Origin: Alteromonas sp. MMG017
GTDB lineage: Bacteria > Pseudomonadota > Gammaproteobacteria > Enterobacterales > Alteromonadaceae
Length of the DNA stretch: 64,000 nt
Direction of reading: 5' to 3'
Assembly: GCF_018100795.1 (NCBI RefSeq)
Contig: NZ_JAGJDY010000008.1
Span: forward strand, 62,001 to 126,000
A program made the position numbers and the translations under genes. Under the pieces are notes generated by a model. The model was not told the origin of the DNA. It was given only the letters and a program-made list of their open reading frames with translations, and did not search any database. Shown here piece after piece: positions 57,282 to 64,000 of this stretch. Numbering within the stretch: position 1 is the first letter of the stretch; the number at the start of each line of letters is the position of its first letter.

Positions 57282-57731
57282 ATGTCAGAATTTGACAGAA
57301 AATTCATTACCGACGCGATTACCCGCATGCTTGCACGACGAGAGCATAGCTTTTCAGAAGTTTGCCGCAAGCTTTCCCAAAAAGGCATTGAAAGTGAGGC
57401 TTTTATGCCCGTGCTGGAAGCCTTTCGAGAAGCTGATATTCAAAGTGATGAACGCTTTGCTGAAAGTCGTGCCCGCGCTTTGTATATGAAGGGCTCTGGC
57501 CCTAGAAAAATCAAACTCGATTTACAGCAATACGGTGTTGATGAAATTGCGGCTGAACGTGCCCTTGATGAAATAGAACCTGATTGGTTCGAAAAAGCGA
57601 AATGGGTTAAAGATAAAAAGTTCGGCCCGTTTCAAGAAACCGATTTCAAGCTGCTGATGAAGCAAAAGCAGTTTCTTCAATACCGTGGTTTCTATAGCGA
57701 ACACATCGAATTTGCCGTTAAGGGTGAATAA
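57282..57731 (+). CDS. recX: RecA regulator RecX
   Basis: A 149-residue helical-repeat protein with the RecX pattern ITRMLARREHSFSEVCRKLSQKG, DERFAESRARALYMKGSGPRKIKLDLQQYGVDE and FLQYRGFYSEHIEFAV. RecX limits RecA filament growth. It normally follows recA; here the upstream neighbour is the divergent DUF482 gene and recA is not in the window. It is followed by a terminator and alaS. Confidence 0.92.
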   Translation: MSEFDRKFITDAITRMLARREHSFSEVCRKLSQKGIESEAFMPVLEAFREADIQSDERFAESRARALYMKGSGPRKIKLDLQQYGVDEIAAERALDEIEPDWFEKAKWVKDKKFGPFQETDFKLLMKQKQFLQYRGFYSEHIEFAVKGE

Positions 57732-57753
57732 AAATCGCATAAAATTCATTTAT

Positions 57754-57787
57754 GCCCTTTATAACGGGTATAAAAGGGCTTATTTAT
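57754..57787 (+). terminator. Terminator after recX
   Basis: GCCCTTTATA and TATAAAAGGGC pair with one bulge, then TTATTTAT. It separates recX from alaS. Confidence 0.65.
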
Positions 57788-57834
57788 AATGCTAGAGCAG
57801 GCTATGGGCTTAACAAAAAAGCGCTAACCATGGT

Positions 57835-57864
57835 ATTGTTGCGCACATCCGTGCGAGGGTATGA
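57835..57864 (+). promoter_or_regulatory. Possible alaS promoter region
   Basis: TTGTTG, 18 bases, TATGAA; CGCAC-ATCC-GTGCG forms a small inverted repeat within the spacer. AlaRS represses its own promoter at a palindrome in E. coli; whether this repeat does so here is unknown. The match to consensus is modest. Confidence 0.3.
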
Positions 57865-57989
57865 AATGCATAAACAACTAGGCGGTTATTAGTAAGGTTA
57901 ATCTTAGAAAAGTTAATCTAACGATTAATCGGCCAGTAGCATCAATCTCGCACATTCTCATTCAATGTATTAAGGAAGTTAGGTTTTCA

Positions 57990-60587
57990 ATGACATTATC
58001 AACTGCTGACTTACGCCAAAAGTTTAAAGATTATTTCAAGAGTCATGGTCACCAGCCTGTGGCTAGCTCGTCTCTCGTACCAGCAGATGATCCAACCCTT
58101 CTTTTTACTAACGCGGGAATGAACCAGTTTAAAGATACGTTTTTAGGTGCGGAAAAACGCAGCTACACCCGTGCGGTTTCTTCTCAGCGCTGTGTTCGTG
58201 CTGGTGGTAAGCATAACGATTTAGAAAACGTTGGTTATACTGCCCGCCACCATACTTTCTTTGAAATGCTAGGTAACTTCAGCTTTGGTGATTATTTTAA
58301 AAAAGAAGCCATTGAGTTTGCGTGGAATTTCTTAACATCAGAAATTGGCCTACCAAAAGAAAAGCTCCTGGTTACCGTGTATTCAGAAGACGAGGAAGCC
58401 TTTGATATTTGGGAAAACCACATTGGTGTGCCTAAAGAAAAAATTATTCGCATCAGTACATCAGATAATTTCTGGTCTATGGGTGATACAGGGCCATGTG
58501 GTCCGTGTTCAGAAATATTCTACGACCACGGTGACCATATTTGGGGCGGACCTCCAGGAACACCAGAAGAAGACGGTGATCGTTTCATCGAAATCTGGAA
58601 CCTGGTATTCATGCAGTACAACAAGCAAGCTGATGGCACGATGGAGCCATTGCCTAAGCCTTCTATCGATACCGGTATGGGGCTTGAGCGTATTTCAGCT
58701 ATCTTGCAAAACGTGCACAGCAACTACGAAATTGATTTGTTCCAAAACCTCATTCAAGCGGCGGCGACAATTGTAGGCACTGAAGATTTAGAGAATAAAT
58801 CTTTACGTGTTATTGCTGACCACATTCGTTCTTGTAGCTTCTTAATTTGTGATGGTGTGATGCCATCTAACGAAGGCAGAGGCTATGTACTTCGTCGTAT
58901 TATTCGCCGTGCTGTACGTCATGGTTACCAGTTAGGTGCCAGCGATATTTTCTTCTACAAACTGGCTTCAGCACTTAGCAAAGAAATGGGCGAAGCTTAT
59001 CCAGAGCTTGTAGACCAACTACCGGTAGTTGAAAAAGTACTACGAGTAGAAGAAGAGCAGTTTAGCAAAACTCTAGCCCGTGGTATGGCAATGCTAAACG
59101 ACACGCTAGAAACTCTTGAAGGTGACACTATTCCAGGTGACGTGGTGTTTAAGCTTTATGACACTTACGGTTTCCCTACCGACCTCACCAACGATGTTGC
59201 CCGTGAACACGACCTTAAAATCGATGTGGAAGGGTTTGAAAGTGCTATGCAGGCACAGCGTGCTCGTGCGCAACAAGCCAGTAACTTTGGTGCTGACTAC
59301 AACAACACGCTCGCGGTTGACCATACGACATCTTTCACGGGATACAGCGATGTAGAAGGCGAAGCAAACATTGTAGAGCTTATTGCAGATAACGCCTTTT
59401 GTGAGCGTTTAGAAGACGGTCAAGAAGGGGTAGTGGTATTAGACCAAACGCCTTTCTACGCTGAAAGCGGTGGTCAGTCGGGTGACAAAGGGGTGCTTCG
59501 TGTTGCGAATGGCGAGTTTATCGTTACCGATACTCAAAAAATGGGTAATGCTTTCGCTCACAAAGGAAAAGTAAAAGGCACCATCACAAAAGGTGATCGA
59601 GTTACATCTGCTATCGATAATTCAAACCGTGATGCGGTGAAGAAAAACCATAGTGCGACTCATTTACTTCACGCTGCACTTCGCGAAACCTTAGGTGATC
59701 ATGTCACGCAAAAAGGGTCGTTAGTAGAAGCGCAGCGTATGCGTTTTGACTTCTCTCACTTTGAAGCAGTAACACCCGCGCAGCTTATTCAGGTTGAGCG
59801 TAGAGTTAACGAAGAAATTCGAGCTAACCATGAGTTAAAAACCCAACTGATGGACTTAGATGAAGCCAAAGCATCAGGCGCAATGGCGTTATTCGGTGAA
59901 AAGTACGATGAGAAAGTACGTGTAGTGACTATGGGGCCCTTCTCTGTAGAGCTATGTGGTGGAACCCATGTTAACCGTACTGGCGATATTGGTTTGTTTA
60001 AAATTACCAGCGAAGCGGGCATAGCATCAGGTGTACGCCGTATAGAAGCGATTACCGGTGAGCAGGCGCTATATTATGTTCAAGACCAGCAAGCCACGCT
60101 GACAGAGCTGTCTAGTTTGTTAAAAACTGACACGCAAAACTTGGTTGAACGTGTGGCTGCGGTACAGACTCATACTAAAGAACTAGAAAAATCACTCACT
60201 TCTGCGACACAAAAACTGGCGAGTCAGCAAGGTGCTGATATGCTTAGTAACGCTATTGAAATAAATGGTGTAAAAGTACTTATAGCTAAGTTAGAAGGTG
60301 TTGAAGCGAAATCACTGCGTTCAATGATGGATGATATTAAAAACCGAATTGGCGAAGGCATCGTAGTACTAGGTGTGGCAAGTGAAGATAAGGTGAATCT
60401 TATCACTGGGGTGACGAAAAACCTTACCGGTAAAGTGAAAGCAGGAGAACTGGTTAACTTTATCGCTGCGCAAGTTGGCGGAAAGGGAGGAGGTCGCCCT
60501 GATATGGCTCAAGCGGGTGGCGATAAGCCAGAGTGTCTAGGCACAGCGTTAGATTCAGTTAACGCTTGGTTAGAAGATAAGCTATAA
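57990..60587 (+). CDS. alaS: Alanyl-tRNA synthetase
   Basis: An 865-residue class II synthetase. Motif 1 is in [25 protein letters not shown]. The editing-domain zinc motifs are HSATHLLH and [11 protein letters not shown]. The C-terminal C-Ala domain ends in [11 protein letters not shown]. It charges tRNA-Ala and clears mischarged Ser/Gly. Length matches the family (876 in E. coli). Confidence 0.97.
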   Translation: MTLSTADLRQKFKDYFKSHGHQPVASSSLVPADDPTLLFTNAGMNQFKDTFLGAEKRSYTRAVSSQRCVRAGGKHNDLENVGYTARHHTFFEMLGNFSFGDYFKKEAIEFAWNFLTSEIGLPKEKLLVTVYSEDEEAFDIWENHIGVPKEKIIRISTSDNFWSMGDTGPCGPCSEIFYDHGDHIWGGPPGTPEEDGDRFIEIWNLVFMQYNKQADGTMEPLPKPSIDTGMGLERISAILQNVHSNYEIDLFQNLIQAAATIVGTEDLENKSLRVIADHIRSCSFLICDGVMPSNEGRGYVLRRIIRRAVRHGYQLGASDIFFYKLASALSKEMGEAYPELVDQLPVVEKVLRVEEEQFSKTLARGMAMLNDTLETLEGDTIPGDVVFKLYDTYGFPTDLTNDVAREHDLKIDVEGFESAMQAQRARAQQASNFGADYNNTLAVDHTTSFTGYSDVEGEANIVELIADNAFCERLEDGQEGVVVLDQTPFYAESGGQSGDKGVLRVANGEFIVTDTQKMGNAFAHKGKVKGTITKGDRVTSAIDNSNRDAVKKNHSATHLLHAALRETLGDHVTQKGSLVEAQRMRFDFSHFEAVTPAQLIQVERRVNEEIRANHELKTQLMDLDEAKASGAMALFGEKYDEKVRVVTMGPFSVELCGGTHVNRTGDIGLFKITSEAGIASGVRRIEAITGEQALYYVQDQQATLTELSSLLKTDTQNLVERVAAVQTHTKELEKSLTSATQKLASQQGADMLSNAIEINGVKVLIAKLEGVEAKSLRSMMDDIKNRIGEGIVVLGVASEDKVNLITGVTKNLTGKVKAGELVNFIAAQVGGKGGGRPDMAQAGGDKPECLGTALDSVNAWLEDKL

Positions 60588-60674
60588 TCAAATCTGAAAC
60601 TTGCAGTGAGTTTTTGAAGTGACACAGAAACATGGAATCACTGTTGCTACTGTCGGGTCGTGCCGATGAGTGGC

Positions 60675-60713
60675 GGAGTAATTAAGGATATGTTCAGTAT
60701 TAAGGAACAGGAG
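60675..60713 (+). promoter_or_regulatory. CsrA-binding GGA cluster in the csrA leader
   Basis: Four GGA motifs (60675, 60686, 60704 and 60710) lie within 46 bases of the csrA start; the last forms the ribosome-binding site. CsrA binds A(N)GGA sequences and represses its own translation in E. coli, so the same loop is likely here. Confidence 0.6.
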
Positions 60714-60720
60714 CAAGCGA

Positions 60721-60912
60721 ATGCTTATTTTGACTCGTCGAGTTGGTGAAACACTTATGGTTGGTGATGATGTAACTGTCACTGTTCTAGGTGTTAAAGG
60801 GAATCAGGTCCGAATTGGTGTGAATGCACCGAAAGAAGTTTCTGTGCACCGTGAAGAGATTTATATGAGAATTCAAGCTGAGAAAGGTGGACAACCTGGA
60901 ACGGCTGAGTAA
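60721..60912 (+). CDS. csrA: Carbon storage regulator CsrA
   Basis: A 63-residue RNA-binding protein: [48 protein letters not shown] with the key Arg44-region residues intact. CsrA controls translation and stability of mRNAs for carbon storage, motility and biofilm. In this genome it would link alaS-tRNA growth genes to the flagellar regulon nearby. The order alaS-csrA-tRNA is that of E. coli. Confidence 0.97.
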   Translation: MLILTRRVGETLMVGDDVTVTVLGVKGNQVRIGVNAPKEVSVHREEIYMRIQAEKGGQPGTAE

Positions 60913-60933
60913 TCAAATTTCTGCACAAAAATC

Positions 60934-60957
60934 GGTCAGCTCATGCTGGCCTTTTTT
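60934..60957 (+). terminator. Terminator after csrA
   Basis: Stem GGTCAGC / GCTGGCC (one G-T pair) with loop TCAT, then six T. Confidence 0.88.
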
Positions 60958-61109
60958 GTTTTTGGGCCTTTTTTAAAATTAATTTCAAAAAAATTTAGAT
61001 GTTTTTCGATATTTTTCGATATTTCTTAAAAAAGTTCATTTCGCATTACTGCGTGCAATCTTAAATTAACCCGCTAAAATTTGATTATAACCTAACCAAA
61101 ACACAGGTT

Positions 61110-61130
61110 TTTTGTACGAATCGTACAAAA
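61110..61130. promoter_or_regulatory. Palindrome upstream of the tRNA promoter
   Basis: TTTTGTACG, AAT, CGTACAAAA: a perfect 9-bp inverted repeat with a 3-base centre, 35 bases before the -35. It has the shape of a dimeric repressor or activator site. I do not recognise the regulator. Confidence 0.5.
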
Positions 61131-61164
61131 TGACAGCGAGTAAACATTTTTATCTAAAAAAGGT

Positions 61165-61192
61165 TTGACTCCGGCCAGTGAATCCGTAAAAT
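61165..61192 (+). promoter_or_regulatory. Promoter of the tRNA-Ser/tRNA-Arg operon
   Basis: TTGACT, 16 bases, TAAAAT, followed by a G+C-rich discriminator (GCGGC) typical of stringently controlled stable RNA promoters. It lies 15 bases before the tRNA-Ser 5' end. Confidence 0.75.
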
Positions 61193-61206
61193 GCGGCACC
61201 ACTTAA

Positions 61207-61299
<93 letters not shown>

Positions 61300-61338
61300 G
61301 TTCGTTGATGGTGTGACGGTCAACAAAAGTTTTATTGC

Positions 61339-61415
61339 GCGTGTGTAGCTCAGCTGGATAGAGTACCTGGCTACGAACCAGGCGGTCGGAGGTTCGAATC
61401 CTTCCACACGCGCCA
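61339..61415 (+). tRNA. tRNA-Arg (anticodon ACG), copy 1
   Basis: 77 bases: acceptor GCGTGTG / CACACGC, D-arm TAGCTCAGCTGGATAGAG, anticodon stem CCTGG / CCAGG with ACG at 61373-61375, T-arm GGAGGTTCGAATCC-, encoded CCA. The A34 is expected to be edited to inosine, reading CGU/CGC/CGA. Confidence 0.96.
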
Positions 61416-61470
61416 CTTCTTTTAAATGCGTCACCTTTGGGGATAACACCTTAAAGTAAAAAAAGTTTAC

Positions 61471-61547
61471 GCGTGTGTAGCTCAGCTGGATAGAGTACCT
61501 GGCTACGAACCAGGCGGTCGGAGGTTCGAATCCTTCCACACGCGCCA
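61471..61547 (+). tRNA. tRNA-Arg (anticodon ACG), copy 2
   Basis: 77 bases, identical to the first copy 132 bases upstream, with ACG at 61505-61507. Only the spacers differ. It is the last gene of the tRNA operon. Confidence 0.96.
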
Positions 61548-61550
61548 TAT

Positions 61551-61580
61551 AAAAAAACCCACCATCTGGTGGGTTTTTTT
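61551..61580 (+). terminator. Terminator of the tRNA operon
   Basis: AAAAAAACCCACCA and TGGTGGGTTTTTTT around a two-base loop, directly after the last tRNA CCA. Confidence 0.95.
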
Positions 61581-61954
61581 ATGCCTGACATTTAGTTTCT
61601 TTCTGTATATTTAGCTTTTTAGGCCCTGACTCGTTAACCTTTAGCCTTTGAAAGGTCAGCGCAGTACCGTTTTAGTTAACTGCTTTCGCTGCTTAACTTT
61701 CCCATCTTGTTAATATAAATACCCACTTACACTTCTCTTATCGGGTTTTCTCGTTATACCTCTTCCAATGAGTGTATTTCGTTTTTCCTTTCCTGAAGAG
61801 TTTGAAAAAATATTTAGACATAATGCATAAAAAGCATGAATTTTTGATGATTTTCGCATAAATGGCTGGTTTTATGCATTACTGGCGCTTTTCTGGTTGT
61901 GTTTTATAAATGAGCGTGATACTTATTCCTCATCAAAATATTTGAGGATTCGCC
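61581..61954 (+). other. Region upstream of oadG
   Basis: No gene. AT-rich. GCATAAA occurs at 61825 and 61856 and inverted (TTTATGC) at 61871; the last two form a 7-bp inverted repeat with an 8-base spacer. A TATAAA at 61914-61919 could be a -10 for oadG, but I see no good -35. Confidence 0.6.
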
Positions 61955-62215
61955 ATGGGATCAGAATCAGTTAGCAGTTTGCTGCTTGAAGCCGGCTCAC
62001 TGATGCTAATAGGAATGGTATTTGTTTTTTCATTCTTAGCATTGTTAATCGTTGGAATTCACCTAATTGCAAAATTTTGTGAAGCATTTCCGGGCGAAAC
62101 CGCACCGCAGTACGCTGCACCCCGAAGAAAAGCGGTTCAAGCTGGTGTCGATGGTAACGTTGTTGCTGCTATCACCGCTGCTGTTCATACTCATCGTCAA
62201 ACCAATAAAAATTAA
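61955..62215 (+). CDS. oadG: Oxaloacetate decarboxylase gamma subunit
   Basis: An 86-residue protein with one N-terminal membrane helix (LMLIGMVFVFSFLALLIVGIHLIA) and a Pro/Ala-rich C-terminal tail. It has the size and design of OadG, which anchors the alpha subunit to the sodium pump and binds zinc. Position directly before oadA (25 bases) supports the call. Confidence 0.88.
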   Translation: MGSESVSSLLLEAGSLMLIGMVFVFSFLALLIVGIHLIAKFCEAFPGETAPQYAAPRRKAVQAGVDGNVVAAITAAVHTHRQTNKN

Positions 62216-62240
62216 TTAAACAAATCATTCAGGAGTTACC

Positions 62241-64000
62241 ATGTCTAAGCCACTGGCCTTAACCGAGCTAGTCTTGCGTGATGCCCATCAATCGCTGCTT
62301 GCTACGCGTATGCGTATAGAAGATATGCTGCCTATTGCCGAAAAACTTGATAAAGCAGGTTTTTGGTCTGTTGAATCTTGGGGCGGGGCGACATTTGATT
62401 CCTGTATTCGCTATTTAGGGGAAGATCCTTGGGATCGCATTCGCCAGCTTAAAGCGGCAATGCCAAACACGAAGCAACAGATGTTGTTGCGTGGTCAAAA
62501 TTTATTAGGCTATCGCCATTACGCTGATGATGTAGTGACACGCTTTGTTGAGCGTGCACATGAAAACGGGGTTGATGTATTTCGTATCTTCGACGCCATG
62601 AACGATATGCGTAATCTGAAAACGGCGATTAAAGCCACCGTCGACAGCGGTGCTCATGCGCAAGGTACAATCTCTTACACCGTGAGCCCAGTGCACAACC
62701 TTCAGCTTTGGCTAGATATGGCCAAGCAACTTGAAGATATGGGTGTTCACTCTATTTGCGTAAAAGATATGGCGGGGCTGTTAAAGCCTTACGACTGTGA
62801 AGCCCTAATTACGGGTTTGAAAGAAACCGTCAATGTGCCTATTGCTATGCAGTGTCATGCCACTACAGGGTTAAGCACGGCGACTTACCAAAAAGCCATT
62901 GATGCTGGCATCGACATGCTTGATACAGCCATCTCTTCAATGAGTATGACGTATGGTCACACCGCAACTGAAACCATGGTGTCTATTGTTGAGGGCACAG
63001 AACGAGATACGGGTATGTCATTACCGGATCTCGAAGAAATCGCTGGCTACTTCCGTGGCGTGCGCAAAAAATACAGTAAATTTGAAGGTAGCTTGAAAGG
63101 GGTTGATGCCCGTATCTTACTAGCTCAAGTGCCTGGCGGCATGTTGACCAACATGGAAAGCCAGTTAAAAGAGCAAGGCGCTGAAGATAAGTTTGAAGAA
63201 GTACTAAAAGAAATTCCTCGCGTACGTGAAGATTTAGGCTTTATTCCTTTGGTTACTCCAACGTCACAAATTGTGGGTACGCAGTCTGTATTAAACGTAC
63301 TTACTGGTGAGCGTTATAAGAGCATCACCAAAGAAACGGCGGGTGTCCTTAAGGGCGAATATGGTGCTACGGCTGCACCAGTGAACAAAGAATTGCAAGA
63401 CCGTGTGCTAGATGGTGGGCAACCCATTACTTGTCGTCCGGCAGATAATATTGCGCCTGAACTAGACAGCCTTGAAACAGAGCTGACTAAGTTAGCATCA
63501 GAGAAAAGTATTACGCTATCAGATGCTAAGATTGACGATGTGCTTACCTATGCCTTGTTCCCACAAATTGGTCTGAAGTTCCTTGAGAATCGTGGCAACC
63601 CTGACGCATTTGAACCTGCGCCTGGCACTGAAGCTGATGTAGCATCAAGTGCACCAGCGGCTACGCCTGTTTCAGCTACCGGCGCACCAGCGGCATACGA
63701 TGTAAAAGTTGAAGGCAAGGTATACCATGTTGAAGTAGCAGCATCAGGGGAGTTATCTAGCATAACCCCAAGTCAGCCATCTACAGCAGCGCCAGCGGCT
63801 CAGCCGGCATCCTCATCCAGTAATGAAAGTGCACAAAGCATTAACGCACCGTTAGCCGGTAATGTGTTCAAAATACTAGTGCGTGCTGGCGATGTAGTGA
63901 ATGAAGGTGATGTGGTGATTATTTTAGAAGCCATGAAAATGGAAACTGAAATTCGCTCTGCTGTTTCCGGTACCGTTAGTGAAGTACTTGTGGGTGAAGG
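62241..64000 (+). CDS. oadA: Oxaloacetate decarboxylase alpha subunit (partial, runs off the window)
   Basis: The frame is open from ATG 62241 (AGGAG upstream) to the window end: at least 586 residues, nearly the full length of about 590-600. The carboxyltransferase TIM barrel begins [18 protein letters not shown], with metal-binding residues in MQCHATTG. A conserved carboxylase domain follows. The C-terminal biotinyl domain has the biotin lysine in LEAMKMET. It decarboxylates oxaloacetate using biotin; the beta subunit, expected next, pumps sodium ions out. Confidence 0.95.
   Translation, partial: MSKPLALTELVLRDAHQSLLATRMRIEDMLPIAEKLDKAGFWSVESWGGATFDSCIRYLGEDPWDRIRQLKAAMPNTKQQMLLRGQNLLGYRHYADDVVTRFVERAHENGVDVFRIFDAMNDMRNLKTAIKATVDSGAHAQGTISYTVSPVHNLQLWLDMAKQLEDMGVHSICVKDMAGLLKPYDCEALITGLKETVNVPIAMQCHATTGLSTATYQKAIDAGIDMLDTAISSMSMTYGHTATETMVSIVEGTERDTGMSLPDLEEIAGYFRGVRKKYSKFEGSLKGVDARILLAQVPGGMLTNMESQLKEQGAEDKFEEVLKEIPRVREDLGFIPLVTPTSQIVGTQSVLNVLTGERYKSITKETAGVLKGEYGATAAPVNKELQDRVLDGGQPITCRPADNIAPELDSLETELTKLASEKSITLSDAKIDDVLTYALFPQIGLKFLENRGNPDAFEPAPGTEADVASSAPAATPVSATGAPAAYDVKVEGKVYHVEVAASGELSSITPSQPSTAAPAAQPASSSSNESAQSINAPLAGNVFKILVRAGDVVNEGDVVIILEAMKMETEIRSAVSGTVSEVLVGE

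Larger units (their letters stand above)
60958..61206 (+). other. AT-rich leader region of the tRNA operon
   Basis: No gene. It carries a 9-bp perfect inverted repeat at 61110-61130 and the tRNA promoter at 61165-61192. The remainder is strongly AT-rich with A and T tracts, as found upstream of stable RNA promoters (UP-element-like). Confidence 0.7.

Noticed and set aside
57130..57489. A 119-codon plus-strand frame overlapping the recX start.
   Set aside because: It is out of frame with recX and shows no recognisable motif.

Overview
The window reads as chromosomal DNA of a marine gammaproteobacterium, most likely Alteromonas or a close relative. Three things point there: a Vibrio/Alteromonas-type polar flagellar regulon (flrA-flrBC, fliE to flhB, flhA-flhF-flhG-fliA, cheYZAB, parC-parP-cheW), the recX-alaS-csrA-tRNA order typical of gammaproteobacteria, and MetJ/MetR control of methionine genes. 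I saw no insertion sequence, integrase, prophage or CRISPR array. The species call is inference.

Region 1 (1-8300, minus strand) is a tightly packed nine-gene operon. pseB, pseC, pseF, pseG, pseI and pseH make CMP-pseudaminic acid, the sugar that commonly decorates polar flagellins. Three lipid-type genes follow: an acyl carrier protein, an adenylate-forming ligase and a FabG-like reductase. They suggest that an unusual acyl group is built for the sugar.

Region 2 (8480-40504, plus strand) is the flagellar and chemotaxis regulon. A short, divergent flagellin comes first. Then come the sigma-54 activator FlrA behind a sigma-70-like promoter, and the two-component pair FlrB/FlrC behind a GG-N10-GC sigma-54 site. 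Three long structural transcripts follow: fliEFGHIJ, fliKLMNOPQR-flhB, and flhA-flhF-flhG-fliA-cheYZAB-parC-parP-cheW. Each has a sigma-54-like site upstream, and the last ends at a strong terminator. This fits the FlrA > FlrBC > FliA cascade known from Vibrio.

Region 3 (40505-46970) is methionine synthesis. Tandem met boxes overlap a TTGACA element ahead of metA. metA is followed by a methionine synthase split into two genes and a DUF938 methyltransferase. metR converges on them.

Region 4 (46970-50440) pairs an OxyR-like LysR regulator, which has lost the peroxidatic cysteine, with a divergent beta-carbonic anhydrase and a SulP anion transporter. A motif matching the OxyR half-operator consensus lies between them. 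Region 5 (50460-53640) is a TonB-dependent receptor with a palindrome in front of it and a BetI-type repressor behind it. Region 6 (53756-57177, minus) holds an M13 metallopeptidase lipoprotein translationally coupled to a FemAB-like (DUF482) protein that carries six tandem hexapeptides.

Region 7 (57282-64000) is recX (no recA beside it), alaS, csrA, tRNA-Ser(GCU), two identical tRNA-Arg(ACG), then oadG and oadA of the sodium-pumping oxaloacetate decarboxylase. oadA runs off the window end.
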